Source: Lentzea sp. NEAU-D7 (GTDB lineage: Bacteria; Actinomycetota; Actinomycetes; Mycobacteriales; Pseudonocardiaceae). From it: a DNA stretch of 64,000 nucleotides. The translations under genes were made by a program, and so were the position numbers. Location of the stretch: positions 124,001 through 188,000 of the forward strand of contig NZ_JAPJDL010000019.1 of NCBI RefSeq assembly GCF_026242055.1, written 5' to 3'. Below are positions 40,901 to 51,693 of this stretch, piece by piece. The notes under the pieces are model-generated. The model made no database searches and was not told where the DNA came from. It saw only the letters and a program-made list of their open reading frames with translations. Positions within the stretch are counted from its first letter, which is position 1. Each line of letters starts with the position of its first letter.

Positions 40901-42193
40901 GTGCAGAACAACCGCCGCGAGCTCGCATGGATCTGGGGCCCGGTGACGCTGGCGCTCCTCGCTCTTTTCAACGTCAGCGACCACGCCCTGCTGTCGACGC
41001 ACGGCGCGCACTTCAGCGTCAGCAAGTACTCCGTCGCGGCGCTGGCCCTCCCGGCGCTGGCGGTGATCGTCGGCGTTTGGCTCACGAGGCACTGGCAGTG
41101 GCTGCTCGTCCTGGGCAGCGCCGGTGTGCTGGTCGCGTCGGTCGAGTCGCAGGCGCACCTGTTCAGCCTGAGGCCGGGCACCTCGGGCATCATCGACTCG
41201 CTGGGCACCGCCGGTGCGGTGCTGATCGTCATCGGGGCGCTGGCCGTCACCCGCGACGCCGCGATGGCCGCGACCGCGGTCGGCGTCCAGGTGCTGGCCG
41301 CGCTGTTCCGCGGCATGGACTGGCTGGACGGCACGATCTTCCCGGCGCCCGTCGTGTTCGCGCTGGCAGCCCTCGGCGTGCTCGGCGCCGCCCTCGCGGT
41401 CCACGCCGTGCGCACCGGCAAGGCGCCGAGGTCCGAACCCGTCAGCCGAGGTGCCGCGATCGCGGGAACCGCGGCGGCGCTGGTGCCGCTCGTGCTCCTC
41501 GGAGCCGGGATCCTGCTGCGGCAGGCGCTGGTGCTGCCGCTGGCCCAAGCTGCGGCAGGCGTGGCACTGCTGCTCTGCACCGCGGGGCTGACGCTCGCCC
41601 TGGGCAGGGGAGCGTTCCTGAAGACCGCGACCGCGGGCTTCGTCCTGCTCGCCGTCGCCGCGCCCCTCAACTTCGGGCTCTACTTCTCCGCGAGCCAGCT
41701 CGGCACGTACGCGCCGGCCGCCCTGGTCGGCCTGGGCGCCGGGATCCTCGCCGCCCGGTTCGGCCGGTCGGCCGTGGCCGGTGCCGCTGCCTGCGCCGCG
41801 CTCGCCGCCGTCATGGGCCTGGTCGTCGAGGTCACCGGCACGCACGCCGACATGACCCACAGCGCGCTCGGCTCGCTGATCGTCGCGCTGGGCGTGCTGG
41901 CCGTGACCTCCGCCGTCGCCGCGGCCACCCCCGCACTCGTGGACCTCCGCGCGCTGCCCGTGGCGCTCGGGCCGTTGCTGATCGGCTTCGAGCTGGCGTT
42001 CCGGCAGCTGATCCAGCCGTGGCTCGCGTACGAGAAGAGCACGACCCAGTTCCCGGAGCAGTACTACACCTCCGTGTGGGTCGTGCTGCTCGTGCTCGCC
42101 GTGCCGGCGCTTCTGCTCGGTCTCTACCAGCCGCGCGAACGCCACTCCGGAAGCGTGGGGCGCTCCTTGCCGAGCGTCGAGTCGTCACCGTGA
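40901..42193 (+). CDS. Polytopic membrane protein, function unknown
   Basis: The 430 residues form about 12 hydrophobic segments with few charged loops. GTG 40901 is preceded by TAGGTT about 8 nt upstream, so the message may be leaderless. GTG 40877 is an alternative. I recognise no transporter motif. The last 70 nt overlap the convergent MBL gene. Confidence 0.7.
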   Translation: MQNNRRELAWIWGPVTLALLALFNVSDHALLSTHGAHFSVSKYSVAALALPALAVIVGVWLTRHWQWLLVLGSAGVLVASVESQAHLFSLRPGTSGIIDSLGTAGAVLIVIGALAVTRDAAMAATAVGVQVLAALFRGMDWLDGTIFPAPVVFALAALGVLGAALAVHAVRTGKAPRSEPVSRGAAIAGTAAALVPLVLLGAGILLRQALVLPLAQAAAGVALLLCTAGLTLALGRGAFLKTATAGFVLLAVAAPLNFGLYFSASQLGTYAPAALVGLGAGILAARFGRSAVAGAAACAALAAVMGLVVEVTGTHADMTHSALGSLIVALGVLAVTSAVAAATPALVDLRALPVALGPLLIGFELAFRQLIQPWLAYEKSTTQFPEQYYTSVWVVLLVLAVPALLLGLYQPRERHSGSVGRSLPSVESSP

Positions 42194-42801
42194 CCGGGGT
42201 AGAACCACGTGTCGTCGGGCAGCACCGCGAACAGCCGGTCCTCGACGTCGTTGATCAGCGACGCGAAGTTGTCCGCGGACGTGGTCTTCCCCACACCCCC
42301 CGGAAAGAGTGAATCTCCGGTGAAGAGGTGCGGGTGGCCGTTCGGGTCGTCGTAGACGACCGCGATCGAGCCCGGGGTGTGGCCGCGCAGGTGGATGATC
42401 GACAGCGGGACTTCTCCCACGTTGACGGTGTCGCCGTGCTCCACGAGGACGTCCGGCGCGACGGGGAGGACGGGGGCGTCGAGCTCGTGGGCGACGGTCT
42501 TCGCGCTGTGGGCGCCGGTGAGGGCTTCGAGTGCCTGCCAGTGATCGGCGTGCTGGTGCGTCGTCACGATCGTGCGCAGCCGCGGGCGCTCCGGGAGGGA
42601 GTCCAGGAGGTCCGACAGGCGCTCGTGGTCGTTCGCCGCGTCGATGAGCAACGCTTCGTTCGTGGACCGGCAAACCAGCAGGTAGGCGTTGTTGTCCATC
42701 GGACCGACGGAGATCTTCGTGATGGTCAGCGCGTCCAGGGTGCGGCGGGCCGCGGGACCCTCTGGATCGACGTGACCGGTGTAGTTCTCGTGTACGTCCA
42801 C
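42124..42801 (-). CDS. MBL-fold metallo-hydrolase
   Basis: The 225 residues have TTHQHADHW (HxHxDH), HLRGHTPGS, FTGDSLFPGG and a late YPGHGDDS. These supply the two-metal site of glyoxalase II-like hydrolases. A thioester of mycothiol is a plausible substrate in this lineage. It starts at GTG 42801. Confidence 0.88.
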   Translation of the reverse strand: MDVHENYTGHVDPEGPAARRTLDALTITKISVGPMDNNAYLLVCRSTNEALLIDAANDHERLSDLLDSLPERPRLRTIVTTHQHADHWQALEALTGAHSAKTVAHELDAPVLPVAPDVLVEHGDTVNVGEVPLSIIHLRGHTPGSIAVVYDDPNGHPHLFTGDSLFPGGVGKTTSADNFASLINDVEDRLFAVLPDDTWFYPGHGDDSTLGKERPTLPEWRSRGW

Positions 42802-42939
42802 GGTGGCAGACGGTAGTCGGTCGAAGCGGTCCAGCGCACACCTTCAGGTTGCATACAGGTTGCACTCATAGGGTAAGTAAAGGTCAACACCCAGTCGCCG
42901 CTTACCCCGAAAGCACCAACGAACAGGTCCCCGCCTCTC

Positions 42940-44088
42940 GTGATTCCAGAGCAACGACAGAAGCCCCGGACGGCCCGCAGGGTCAGCTGGGACGTCCTCC
43001 GCGTCGTCGCCATCGGGTGCGTGTTGCTCCACCACGCCACGCTCACGAGCGTCAGCAGCCATCCCGACCTCGGGCCGTTGCCGTTCACCTTCCCGATGTC
43101 GATGGGCGCCAGCACGTTGATGGTCGTCTCGGCGTTCTTCGCCTGCGTGTCGCTCGACAGCGGCAAGCCAGGACGGTTCCTGTGGAGAAGACTCGCCAGA
43201 CTGCTGCCCGCGTACATGGCGGCGGTCCTGCTCACGTATTCGGTGCAGAGGTGGATCGCGCCGGAGGGGTGGAGCCAGCTCGACGGCAGAGACGTCGTCT
43301 ACAACCTGTTGCTGATCAACCAGTGGATGCCGGACGTCGACATCGTCGACTTCGCCTACTGGACCGTGCCGGTGCAGCTCGCCGCGTTCATCGCCGGTGC
43401 CGTGCTCGTGAAGTTCCTGAGAGGCACGCGGCTGCGGGTCTTCCTGTGGGCGCTCGTCGTCGTGCCGCTGCTGCTGAGGCCGTTGCTGGACCACTCGCAC
43501 GGGCTGTTCGTGGTCTACAACGGTCTCGCGCTGCACAGGGCGCAGCTGTTCGCGGCCGGCATCGCGATCTGGCTGTGGCACAAGGACAGGCTGAGGACGC
43601 CGCACCTCGTCGCGCTCCTGACGGCCGCGCTGGTCGCGCAGGCGGTGCACACGACCGAGTACGGGTCGACGCTCGGCTTCGCCGTGCTGCTGCTCATGGT
43701 GTGCGCGGCCGCCGCCGGCCCCGACTGGCTGTTCTTCGAACCGGTCGCGCGGCCCGTCACGTGGCTCGCGGGCATCTCGTACGGGGTCTACCTCGTGCAC
43801 CAGCAGATCGGCACCGTGGTAATGGACCGCATGCACGCCGTTGGGCTGCGGTCCTGGTGGCTGCTCGCCGGCTTCGTCACCTCGGCGCTGGTGCTCGGCT
43901 GGGCGATGACGAAGTTCGTCGAACGCCCCGCCTACAGGCTGCTCACTCAGATCCAGTCGGGCAGGTCCGGCAACTCCCCGCGCAGGTCCGAGCCGTCGGT
44001 CCTGCCGGTCAGCCACCCCAGGACGGCGGTCGCCGACCCGCTGACGGAGCTGCGGCTCGCCGGGCCGTTGAGCGTCCAGCTGCGCTGA
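42940..44088 (+). CDS. Acyltransferase 3 family membrane protein
   Basis: The 382 residues have about ten spans, RVSWDVLRVVAIGCVLLHH at the start with the family His, and WLAGISYGVYLVHQ. It transfers acyl groups to exported glycans or lipids. The natural end of the fold is near FVERPAYRLL. The last 40 or so residues are encoded antisense to the maleylpyruvate isomerase-like gene, giving a 142-nt convergent overlap. Confidence 0.82.
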   Translation: MIPEQRQKPRTARRVSWDVLRVVAIGCVLLHHATLTSVSSHPDLGPLPFTFPMSMGASTLMVVSAFFACVSLDSGKPGRFLWRRLARLLPAYMAAVLLTYSVQRWIAPEGWSQLDGRDVVYNLLLINQWMPDVDIVDFAYWTVPVQLAAFIAGAVLVKFLRGTRLRVFLWALVVVPLLLRPLLDHSHGLFVVYNGLALHRAQLFAAGIAIWLWHKDRLRTPHLVALLTAALVAQAVHTTEYGSTLGFAVLLLMVCAAAAGPDWLFFEPVARPVTWLAGISYGVYLVHQQIGTVVMDRMHAVGLRSWWLLAGFVTSALVLGWAMTKFVERPAYRLLTQIQSGRSGNSPRRSEPSVLPVSHPRTAVADPLTELRLAGPLSVQLR

Positions 44089-44699
44089 GTGCCGTCGGGC
44101 AGGGTCACCTCGACGCCGAACGGGTCGACCCTGCCCTCGAACTGCTTCACCGCGTCGTCGAGGAACTCCTCCACGAAGTCGGCGGGCAGGTCGTCGAACC
44201 CCACACCGGCGTTCAGGTCGATGAGGTGGATCCAGATCTCGCGCAGGCGGAACAGCGGCACGACGGACGCCGGGATCGGCTGGCCCTTGGGCGCCGTCAC
44301 CTCCGAACGCCACGCGTGCGCGGGGAACTCGCGGCACGCGACGTCGAACCGCTGGCACGCGGAGTCCAGGTCGGCCTTGATCACCTGCAGCAGCCGGTGA
44401 GAGCCCTCCTCGATGTCCGCGTCGCGGTCCGCGCGAGAGGTGTAGGCCTGGTGCTCGACCCCGGTCTTCGCCCACGTGAGCAGGTTCACCAGCGCGTCGG
44501 CGTTGCGCGCGAGGTGGGTGATGACGTGTCCGCGGGTCCAGCCGGGCAGCAGGCTCTGGCCGCGCACCGCGGCCTCGTCCAGCTCCTCGACGACCTCGTA
44601 CAGCACGTCCGTCGCCTCCCGCACCGCCGTGATGTGCCGGTCAGGCACCCCTCGCGGTGCAGGTACGGACGTGTGCTGCGTGGACGGCGTGTAGGTCAT
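43947..44699 (-). CDS. Maleylpyruvate isomerase-type mycothiol-dependent protein
   Basis: The 250 residues have a DinB-like N-domain with GWTRGHVITHLARNADAL and RLREIWIHLIDL, giving the metal His set. A C-terminal domain ends in VLGWLTGR. Family members use mycothiol as cofactor in isomerase or transferase reactions. The real substrate is unknown. Confidence 0.85.
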   Translation of the reverse strand: MTYTPSTQHTSVPAPRGVPDRHITAVREATDVLYEVVEELDEAAVRGQSLLPGWTRGHVITHLARNADALVNLLTWAKTGVEHQAYTSRADRDADIEEGSHRLLQVIKADLDSACQRFDVACREFPAHAWRSEVTAPKGQPIPASVVPLFRLREIWIHLIDLNAGVGFDDLPADFVEEFLDDAVKQFEGRVDPFGVEVTLPDGTQRSWTLNGPASRSSVSGSATAVLGWLTGRTDGSDLRGELPDLPDWI

Positions 44700-44860
44700 G
44701 TGCTGCCTCTCCCCGACGTTGAGGCTCTGATCGAAGTGACCAGCCTATGAGTAAACCCAGCTCAGGGGAATGCGATAGGCCTCGGAACCGTTTTTGTCAG
44801 GGGTCCGCCCTAGCATGGTCGGCGGGTCGGTCGCAGCCTCCGAACCGATGCTAGTACTCT

Positions 44861-44876
44861 TCGAACGCTTGTTCGG
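44861..44876 (+). promoter_or_regulatory. SOS (LexA) box before uvrA
   Basis: TCGAACGCTTGTTCGG fits the actinobacterial LexA consensus CGAAC-N4-GTTCG exactly. It lies 11 nt before the GTG start, just downstream of a TAGTAC -10-like element (44852-44857). Confidence 0.88.
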
Positions 44877-44887
44877 AAGAGTGTGGC

Positions 44888-47802
<2,915 letters not shown>

Positions 47803-47803
<1 letters not shown>

Positions 47804-47985
47804 TGATCCCACTCGATGCGCTGGCCCACCGCGAGCGCGCCCTTCAGGCGTCGCGCGGCGAGCCCACGGCGTACCCCTTCAGCCTCGTTGAGGTGCTCGA
47901 CTCGTCGGAGCAGGCACTCCGCCGCGTCGCGGCTGTCGGTTGGTTGCGGGCCCTGGAACGGCTTCCTCATCTAGTCGACAAGTGA
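47803..47985 (+). CDS. Small hypothetical protein after uvrA
   Basis: ATG 47803 shares its A with the uvrA stop. The 60 residues (IPLDALAHRERALQASRGEP, then FSLVEVLDSSEQALRRVAAV) are helical and of natural composition. The GAGGAGGTG upstream is farther than usual. I do not know the family. Confidence 0.5.
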
Positions 47986-48102
47986 ACCCGGTCGGCCTGG
48001 TGTGACGGTGGAGTCCCGCTAGAGCCGCAGTACACGCGGTGAGGAATTCCCGGTTCCCTGTGAGATGTGCCCAGGAGCTGTCACTCGGGCGAGGGATCCG
48101 GG

Positions 48103-48579
48103 ATGATGGCGGCCGTGTCACTGAACCGCTATCGCTTCCGCAGCGTGTGGCACGTCGACGCGTCCCCGGACGATGTGTACGAGGTGCTGTCCGACATCGC
48201 GAACTACCCGCTGTGGTGGCACGAGGTCCGGAAAGCCACGAAGATCGACGATGAGACCGGCGAGCTCAGGTGCCGGTCGTTCCTGCCGTTCGACCTGGTC
48301 GTGCAGGTCAGGCACAGCATCCGCAACCAGCAGGCGGGCCTGCTGCGGGCGACGTTGTCCGGTGATCTCGAGGGCTATGCGAGCTGGGAGATCATCGGCC
48401 GCGACGGCGGCACCGATCTCGTGTTCGACCAGGAGGTCGTGGTCAACAAGCCGTTGTTGCGGCGCCTGGTGCTCATCGCCAAGCCGTTCTTCCGCGGCAA
48501 CCACGACCTGATGATGCGCGGTGGCTTCAAGGGCCTGAAACAGGTCCTCGAGGCGAAGGCCGCGAGCCACGAGTCCTGA
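48103..48579 (+). CDS. SRPBCC-family protein (polyketide cyclase/dehydrase type)
   Basis: The 158 residues have the opening RFRSVWHVDASPDDVYEVLSD and later DLVFDQEVVVNKPLLRRL, typical of START-like ligand-binding folds. Starts at ATG 48103 with GAGGG 7 nt upstream. Its stop abuts the convergent TetR stop. Confidence 0.78.
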   Translation: MMAAVSLNRYRFRSVWHVDASPDDVYEVLSDIANYPLWWHEVRKATKIDDETGELRCRSFLPFDLVVQVRHSIRNQQAGLLRATLSGDLEGYASWEIIGRDGGTDLVFDQEVVVNKPLLRRLVLIAKPFFRGNHDLMMRGGFKGLKQVLEAKAASHES

Positions 48580-49176
48580 TCAGGCGCGGCCGGACAGGTG
48601 CCGCACCAGCAACGCCAGCTGCTCCGCGTACTTCGCGGCGAACTCGGGCGTGGCCGGGTCCTGGCCGGTGATCTGGCCCGCGCTCTGCCGCAGCGTCAAC
48701 GGCGCTGAGGCCGCCGCCATGAGGGCCAGCAGCAGGAACGCGGGGTCCAGGTCCGCGGGCAGTTCGCCGGCGGCCTGACGGGCCCGCATCTCCTCCACCT
48801 GGCCCTGGAAGAACTCCCCGTCGGTCGGCGGGCTGTCACCCGCCAGGTTCGCCCACGCCCACATGCGGCTGTGGTCTTTGAGCGTGGTCATGACGAACCC
48901 GGCCACCACCTCGTCCAGCGGCTGGTGCTGGCTCGCGAGCTCGGCGGCGGAGGAGTGCCAGCTCGTGGCGAGCTCCTTGTAGATGCCTTCCTTGCCGCCG
49001 AAGTAGTACGAGATCAGCTGCTTGTTCACGCCTGCCCGCGCCGCGATGTCCGTCGTGCGCGTGGCCGCGTACCCCTTCGCGCCGAACTCCGCCGCGGCCG
49101 CCTCCAGGAGCAGGGCCCGCGTGCGTTCCGGGTCGCGCTTGCGTTCCGAGGCGCGGGGAGAACGGCGTTGATCCAC
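48580..49176 (-). CDS. TetR-family repressor
   Basis: The 198 residues have the TetR head TRTTDIAARAGVNKQLISYYF. The C-terminus is a standard ligand domain. It is divergent from the flavin monooxygenase, and two TCAACC-N4-GGTTGA sites lie between, so it very probably represses both. Confidence 0.9.
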   Translation of the reverse strand: MDQRRSPRASERKRDPERTRALLLEAAAAEFGAKGYAATRTTDIAARAGVNKQLISYYFGGKEGIYKELATSWHSSAAELASQHQPLDEVVAGFVMTTLKDHSRMWAWANLAGDSPPTDGEFFQGQVEEMRARQAAGELPADLDPAFLLLALMAAASAPLTLRQSAGQITGQDPATPEFAAKYAEQLALLVRHLSGRA

Positions 49177-49203
49177 GGCGACACGGTAGCCGACCGGCTG
49201 TTT

Positions 49204-49240
49204 TCAACCAACGGGTTGACTTAATCAACCAAGCGGTTGA
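49204..49240. promoter_or_regulatory. Tandem operators of the TetR repressor
   Basis: Two 16-bp sites TCAACC-N4-GGTTGA (49204-49219 and 49225-49240) have centres 21 bp apart, two DNA turns. The second ends 11 nt before the monooxygenase ATG. Confidence 0.85.
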
Positions 49241-49251
49241 AACTTGTCGGC

Positions 49252-50409
49252 ATGAGGATCGCAGTGATCGGTGGGGGAATCGGCGGGCTGTGCCTGGCGC
49301 ACGGGTTGCGCGGGGCCGGCGTGGACGTGGCGGTGTACGAGCGCGACCTCTCGCGCACGGATCGCCTGCAGGGGTACCGGGTGCACATCAACCCGGACGG
49401 TGCCGCTGCCTTGAGGGAGTGCCTGCCCGCGGCGAACTGGGAGCGGTTCGAGCGGAGCGCGGGGACCGGCGGCAACGGCTTCGGGTTCCTGACCGAGCAG
49501 CTCAAGCCGCTGCTCGTGCTCGAACCGGACGAGGAGAAGCACTACTCGGCCAGCCGGATCACGCTCCGGCAGGTGTTGCTCGACGGACTGGACGTCCGGT
49601 TCGGCAAGCGGTTCGAGCGCTACGAGCAGGGCGACGACATCAAGCTGCACTTCGAGGACGGCACGACCGAGTCCTGTGACGTGCTGGTCGGTGCGGACGG
49701 CATCCGGTCGCGGGTGCGCGCGCAGTACCTGCCGCACGCGGGCACGGAGAAGATCGGCGTCACCGCGATCGCGGGAAAGCTGTTCCTCGACGACAACGAC
49801 TGGGTGCCGCGGGAGCTGGTCGACCGGGCCAACACGGTCGTCCCGACGTCGCGGGCCGGCATGTTCCTGGCCGCGCACGACGGGCTCGGCGTGACCGACC
49901 ACGACGACCTGTTGTTCGACAACGCACGTCCCTACCTGATGTGGGCCTACGCGGCCGCGGACCTGACCGTCCACGAGGGACAGGACCTGCAACGCGAGGT
50001 GCTCGCCAGGATCGCGCGGTGGAGCCCCGAGCTGACCAGGATCGTCGCGGACTCGCCCGCCGAGACGATCAGCGAGTGGCGCATCCGGTCGTCCAGGCCG
50101 ATCGAACGCTGGCAGCCGACGAACGTCACGTTGCTGGGCGACGCCGTCCACGCGATGACGCCGATGAGGGGCATCGGGGCGAACATCGCGCTCAGGGACG
50201 CGCAACTGCTCGCGCGGTGCATCGCCGAGGGTGGCGACGCCGTCGCCAGGTACGAGAAGGAGATGTACGACTACGGCTTCGCGGCGGTGCGCGACTCGCT
50301 CCGGGCCGCCCGCCAGTTCGCCGACGGTGGCCCGGTCGCGCGGACGATCTTCAAGACCGTGCTCAGGACCGCGAGCGCCGTGCCCGCCCTGAAGCGCGCG
50401 ATGTTCTGA
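49252..50409 (+). CDS. FAD-dependent aromatic hydroxylase-type monooxygenase
   Basis: The 385 residues have the FAD-binding AVIGGGIGGLCLAHGL start, the DG motif in VGADGIRSRVR and the GD motif in LLGDAVHAMTP. It hydroxylates or epoxidises small aromatic or polyketide molecules with NAD(P)H. A detoxification role fits the TetR control. Confidence 0.88.
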   Translation: MRIAVIGGGIGGLCLAHGLRGAGVDVAVYERDLSRTDRLQGYRVHINPDGAAALRECLPAANWERFERSAGTGGNGFGFLTEQLKPLLVLEPDEEKHYSASRITLRQVLLDGLDVRFGKRFERYEQGDDIKLHFEDGTTESCDVLVGADGIRSRVRAQYLPHAGTEKIGVTAIAGKLFLDDNDWVPRELVDRANTVVPTSRAGMFLAAHDGLGVTDHDDLLFDNARPYLMWAYAAADLTVHEGQDLQREVLARIARWSPELTRIVADSPAETISEWRIRSSRPIERWQPTNVTLLGDAVHAMTPMRGIGANIALRDAQLLARCIAEGGDAVARYEKEMYDYGFAAVRDSLRAARQFADGGPVARTIFKTVLRTASAVPALKRAMF

Positions 50410-50480
50410 AAATCAGTTTGAACCGTTCTGGCCCGCTCTGCGTGTGTTGGGCGTCGGAGGCACTAGCCAGGAGGTGCAGG

Positions 50481-51644
50481 ATGATCCGCAAGCGTGTCGC
50501 GGTCGTCGCGCTGGGGTTGATCTCGCTGACCGCCTGCGCGGGTGCGCCGGAGAGCAAGCCGGTGGCACAGCAGCAGCAAGAGGGCGTCGTGGCGTTGAAG
50601 ACCGCGGAGATCGTGGACCTCGGCCCGGTCGTCACCGACGACAAGGGCTTCACCCTGTACCGGTTCGACGGCGACAAGCCGGGTGAGTCCACTTGCGACG
50701 GTGAGTGCGCGGCGGCCTGGCCTCCTGCCACCGTGCCGGGCGAGAACTTTTCGGTGAACGGCGTCGACCAGGGCCTGGTCGGCTCGATCGTCCGCAAGGA
50801 CGGCAGTCGTCAGATCACCGTCGGCGGCATGCCGCAGTACCGGTTCGCCAAGGACACCAAGCCCGGTGAGACCAAGGGGCAGGGCCTGCAGGGCAAGTGG
50901 TTCGCCACCGGCACGGACGGCACCCGCACCCAGCTCGCCGCCCGGACGGGGGTCGTCGCGGGGCTCGGCGCGGTGCTGACCAACAACGCGGGCCTCACGC
51001 TCTACCGGTTCGACGACGACACGGCCCAGCCACCGGTGTCCAATTGCGACGGTGGCTGCGCGGAGAACTGGCCTCCGGTCGTCGTGGAGGGCGACACGCC
51101 GAGGGTGAAGGGCGTCGACCCGAAGCTGCTCGGCACGGTCACCCGCAAGGACGGCAAGAAGCAGCTCACGGTTGCGAACTGGCCGCAGTACACCTTCAAG
51201 AACGACGGCAAGCCCGGTGAGGCCAAGGGCGTCACGGTGCCGAAGTGGTCCGCCACCGCCACCGACGGCAAGAAGGCCCAGCAGAACAAGGCGATCGCGC
51301 TGACCAGCGCGACTGTCGCGGACCTCGGCGTCGTCGCCACCGACTCCGACGGCATGACGCTCTACCGGTTCGACGACGACACCGCGGAACCGCCGGCGAG
51401 CAACTGCTCCGGCGACTGCGCGGTGCAGTGGCCGCCCGCTTTCGTCAGCGAGGGCTTCCAGGTGCAGGGCGTGGACGCCGCACTCGTGGGGACGATCGAG
51501 CGGGACGGGAAGAAACAGCTCACCATCGCGGGGTGGCCGCAGTACCTGTTCGCAGGGGACGAGGTCTGCGGTGATGCCAACGGGCAGGGCGTTGGCGGAA
51601 AGTGGTGGGCGACCAAGGCCGACGGAAGTCGCGCCGGCCGGTAA
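50481..51644 (+). CDS. Lipoprotein with three secreted-repeat (PF03640-type) domains
   Basis: The 387 residues have a lipobox LTAC with Cys19. Three copies of the TLYRFD...C-x3-C...WPP unit follow, near 57, 173 and 293, each with paired cysteines and a late PQYxF. It matches the Streptomyces SCO0930 type. The repeats are extracytoplasmic and may handle electrons or metal, but no activity is proven. AGGAGGTG precedes ATG 50481. A strong terminator follows. Confidence 0.88.
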   Translation: MIRKRVAVVALGLISLTACAGAPESKPVAQQQQEGVVALKTAEIVDLGPVVTDDKGFTLYRFDGDKPGESTCDGECAAAWPPATVPGENFSVNGVDQGLVGSIVRKDGSRQITVGGMPQYRFAKDTKPGETKGQGLQGKWFATGTDGTRTQLAARTGVVAGLGAVLTNNAGLTLYRFDDDTAQPPVSNCDGGCAENWPPVVVEGDTPRVKGVDPKLLGTVTRKDGKKQLTVANWPQYTFKNDGKPGEAKGVTVPKWSATATDGKKAQQNKAIALTSATVADLGVVATDSDGMTLYRFDDDTAEPPASNCSGDCAVQWPPAFVSEGFQVQGVDAALVGTIERDGKKQLTIAGWPQYLFAGDEVCGDANGQGVGGKWWATKADGSRAGR

Positions 51645-51657
51645 AAGGGGAGAGGAG

Positions 51658-51689
51658 GAGCCCCGGCGGGATGCGTCCCGCCGGGGCTC
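51658..51689. terminator. Bidirectional terminator
   Basis: A 14-bp perfect stem (GAGCCCCGGCGGGA) with TGCG loop, followed by TTCTTTA on the plus strand. It serves the lipoprotein gene and the convergent alpha-galactosidase gene. Confidence 0.92.
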
Positions 51690-51693
51690 TTCT

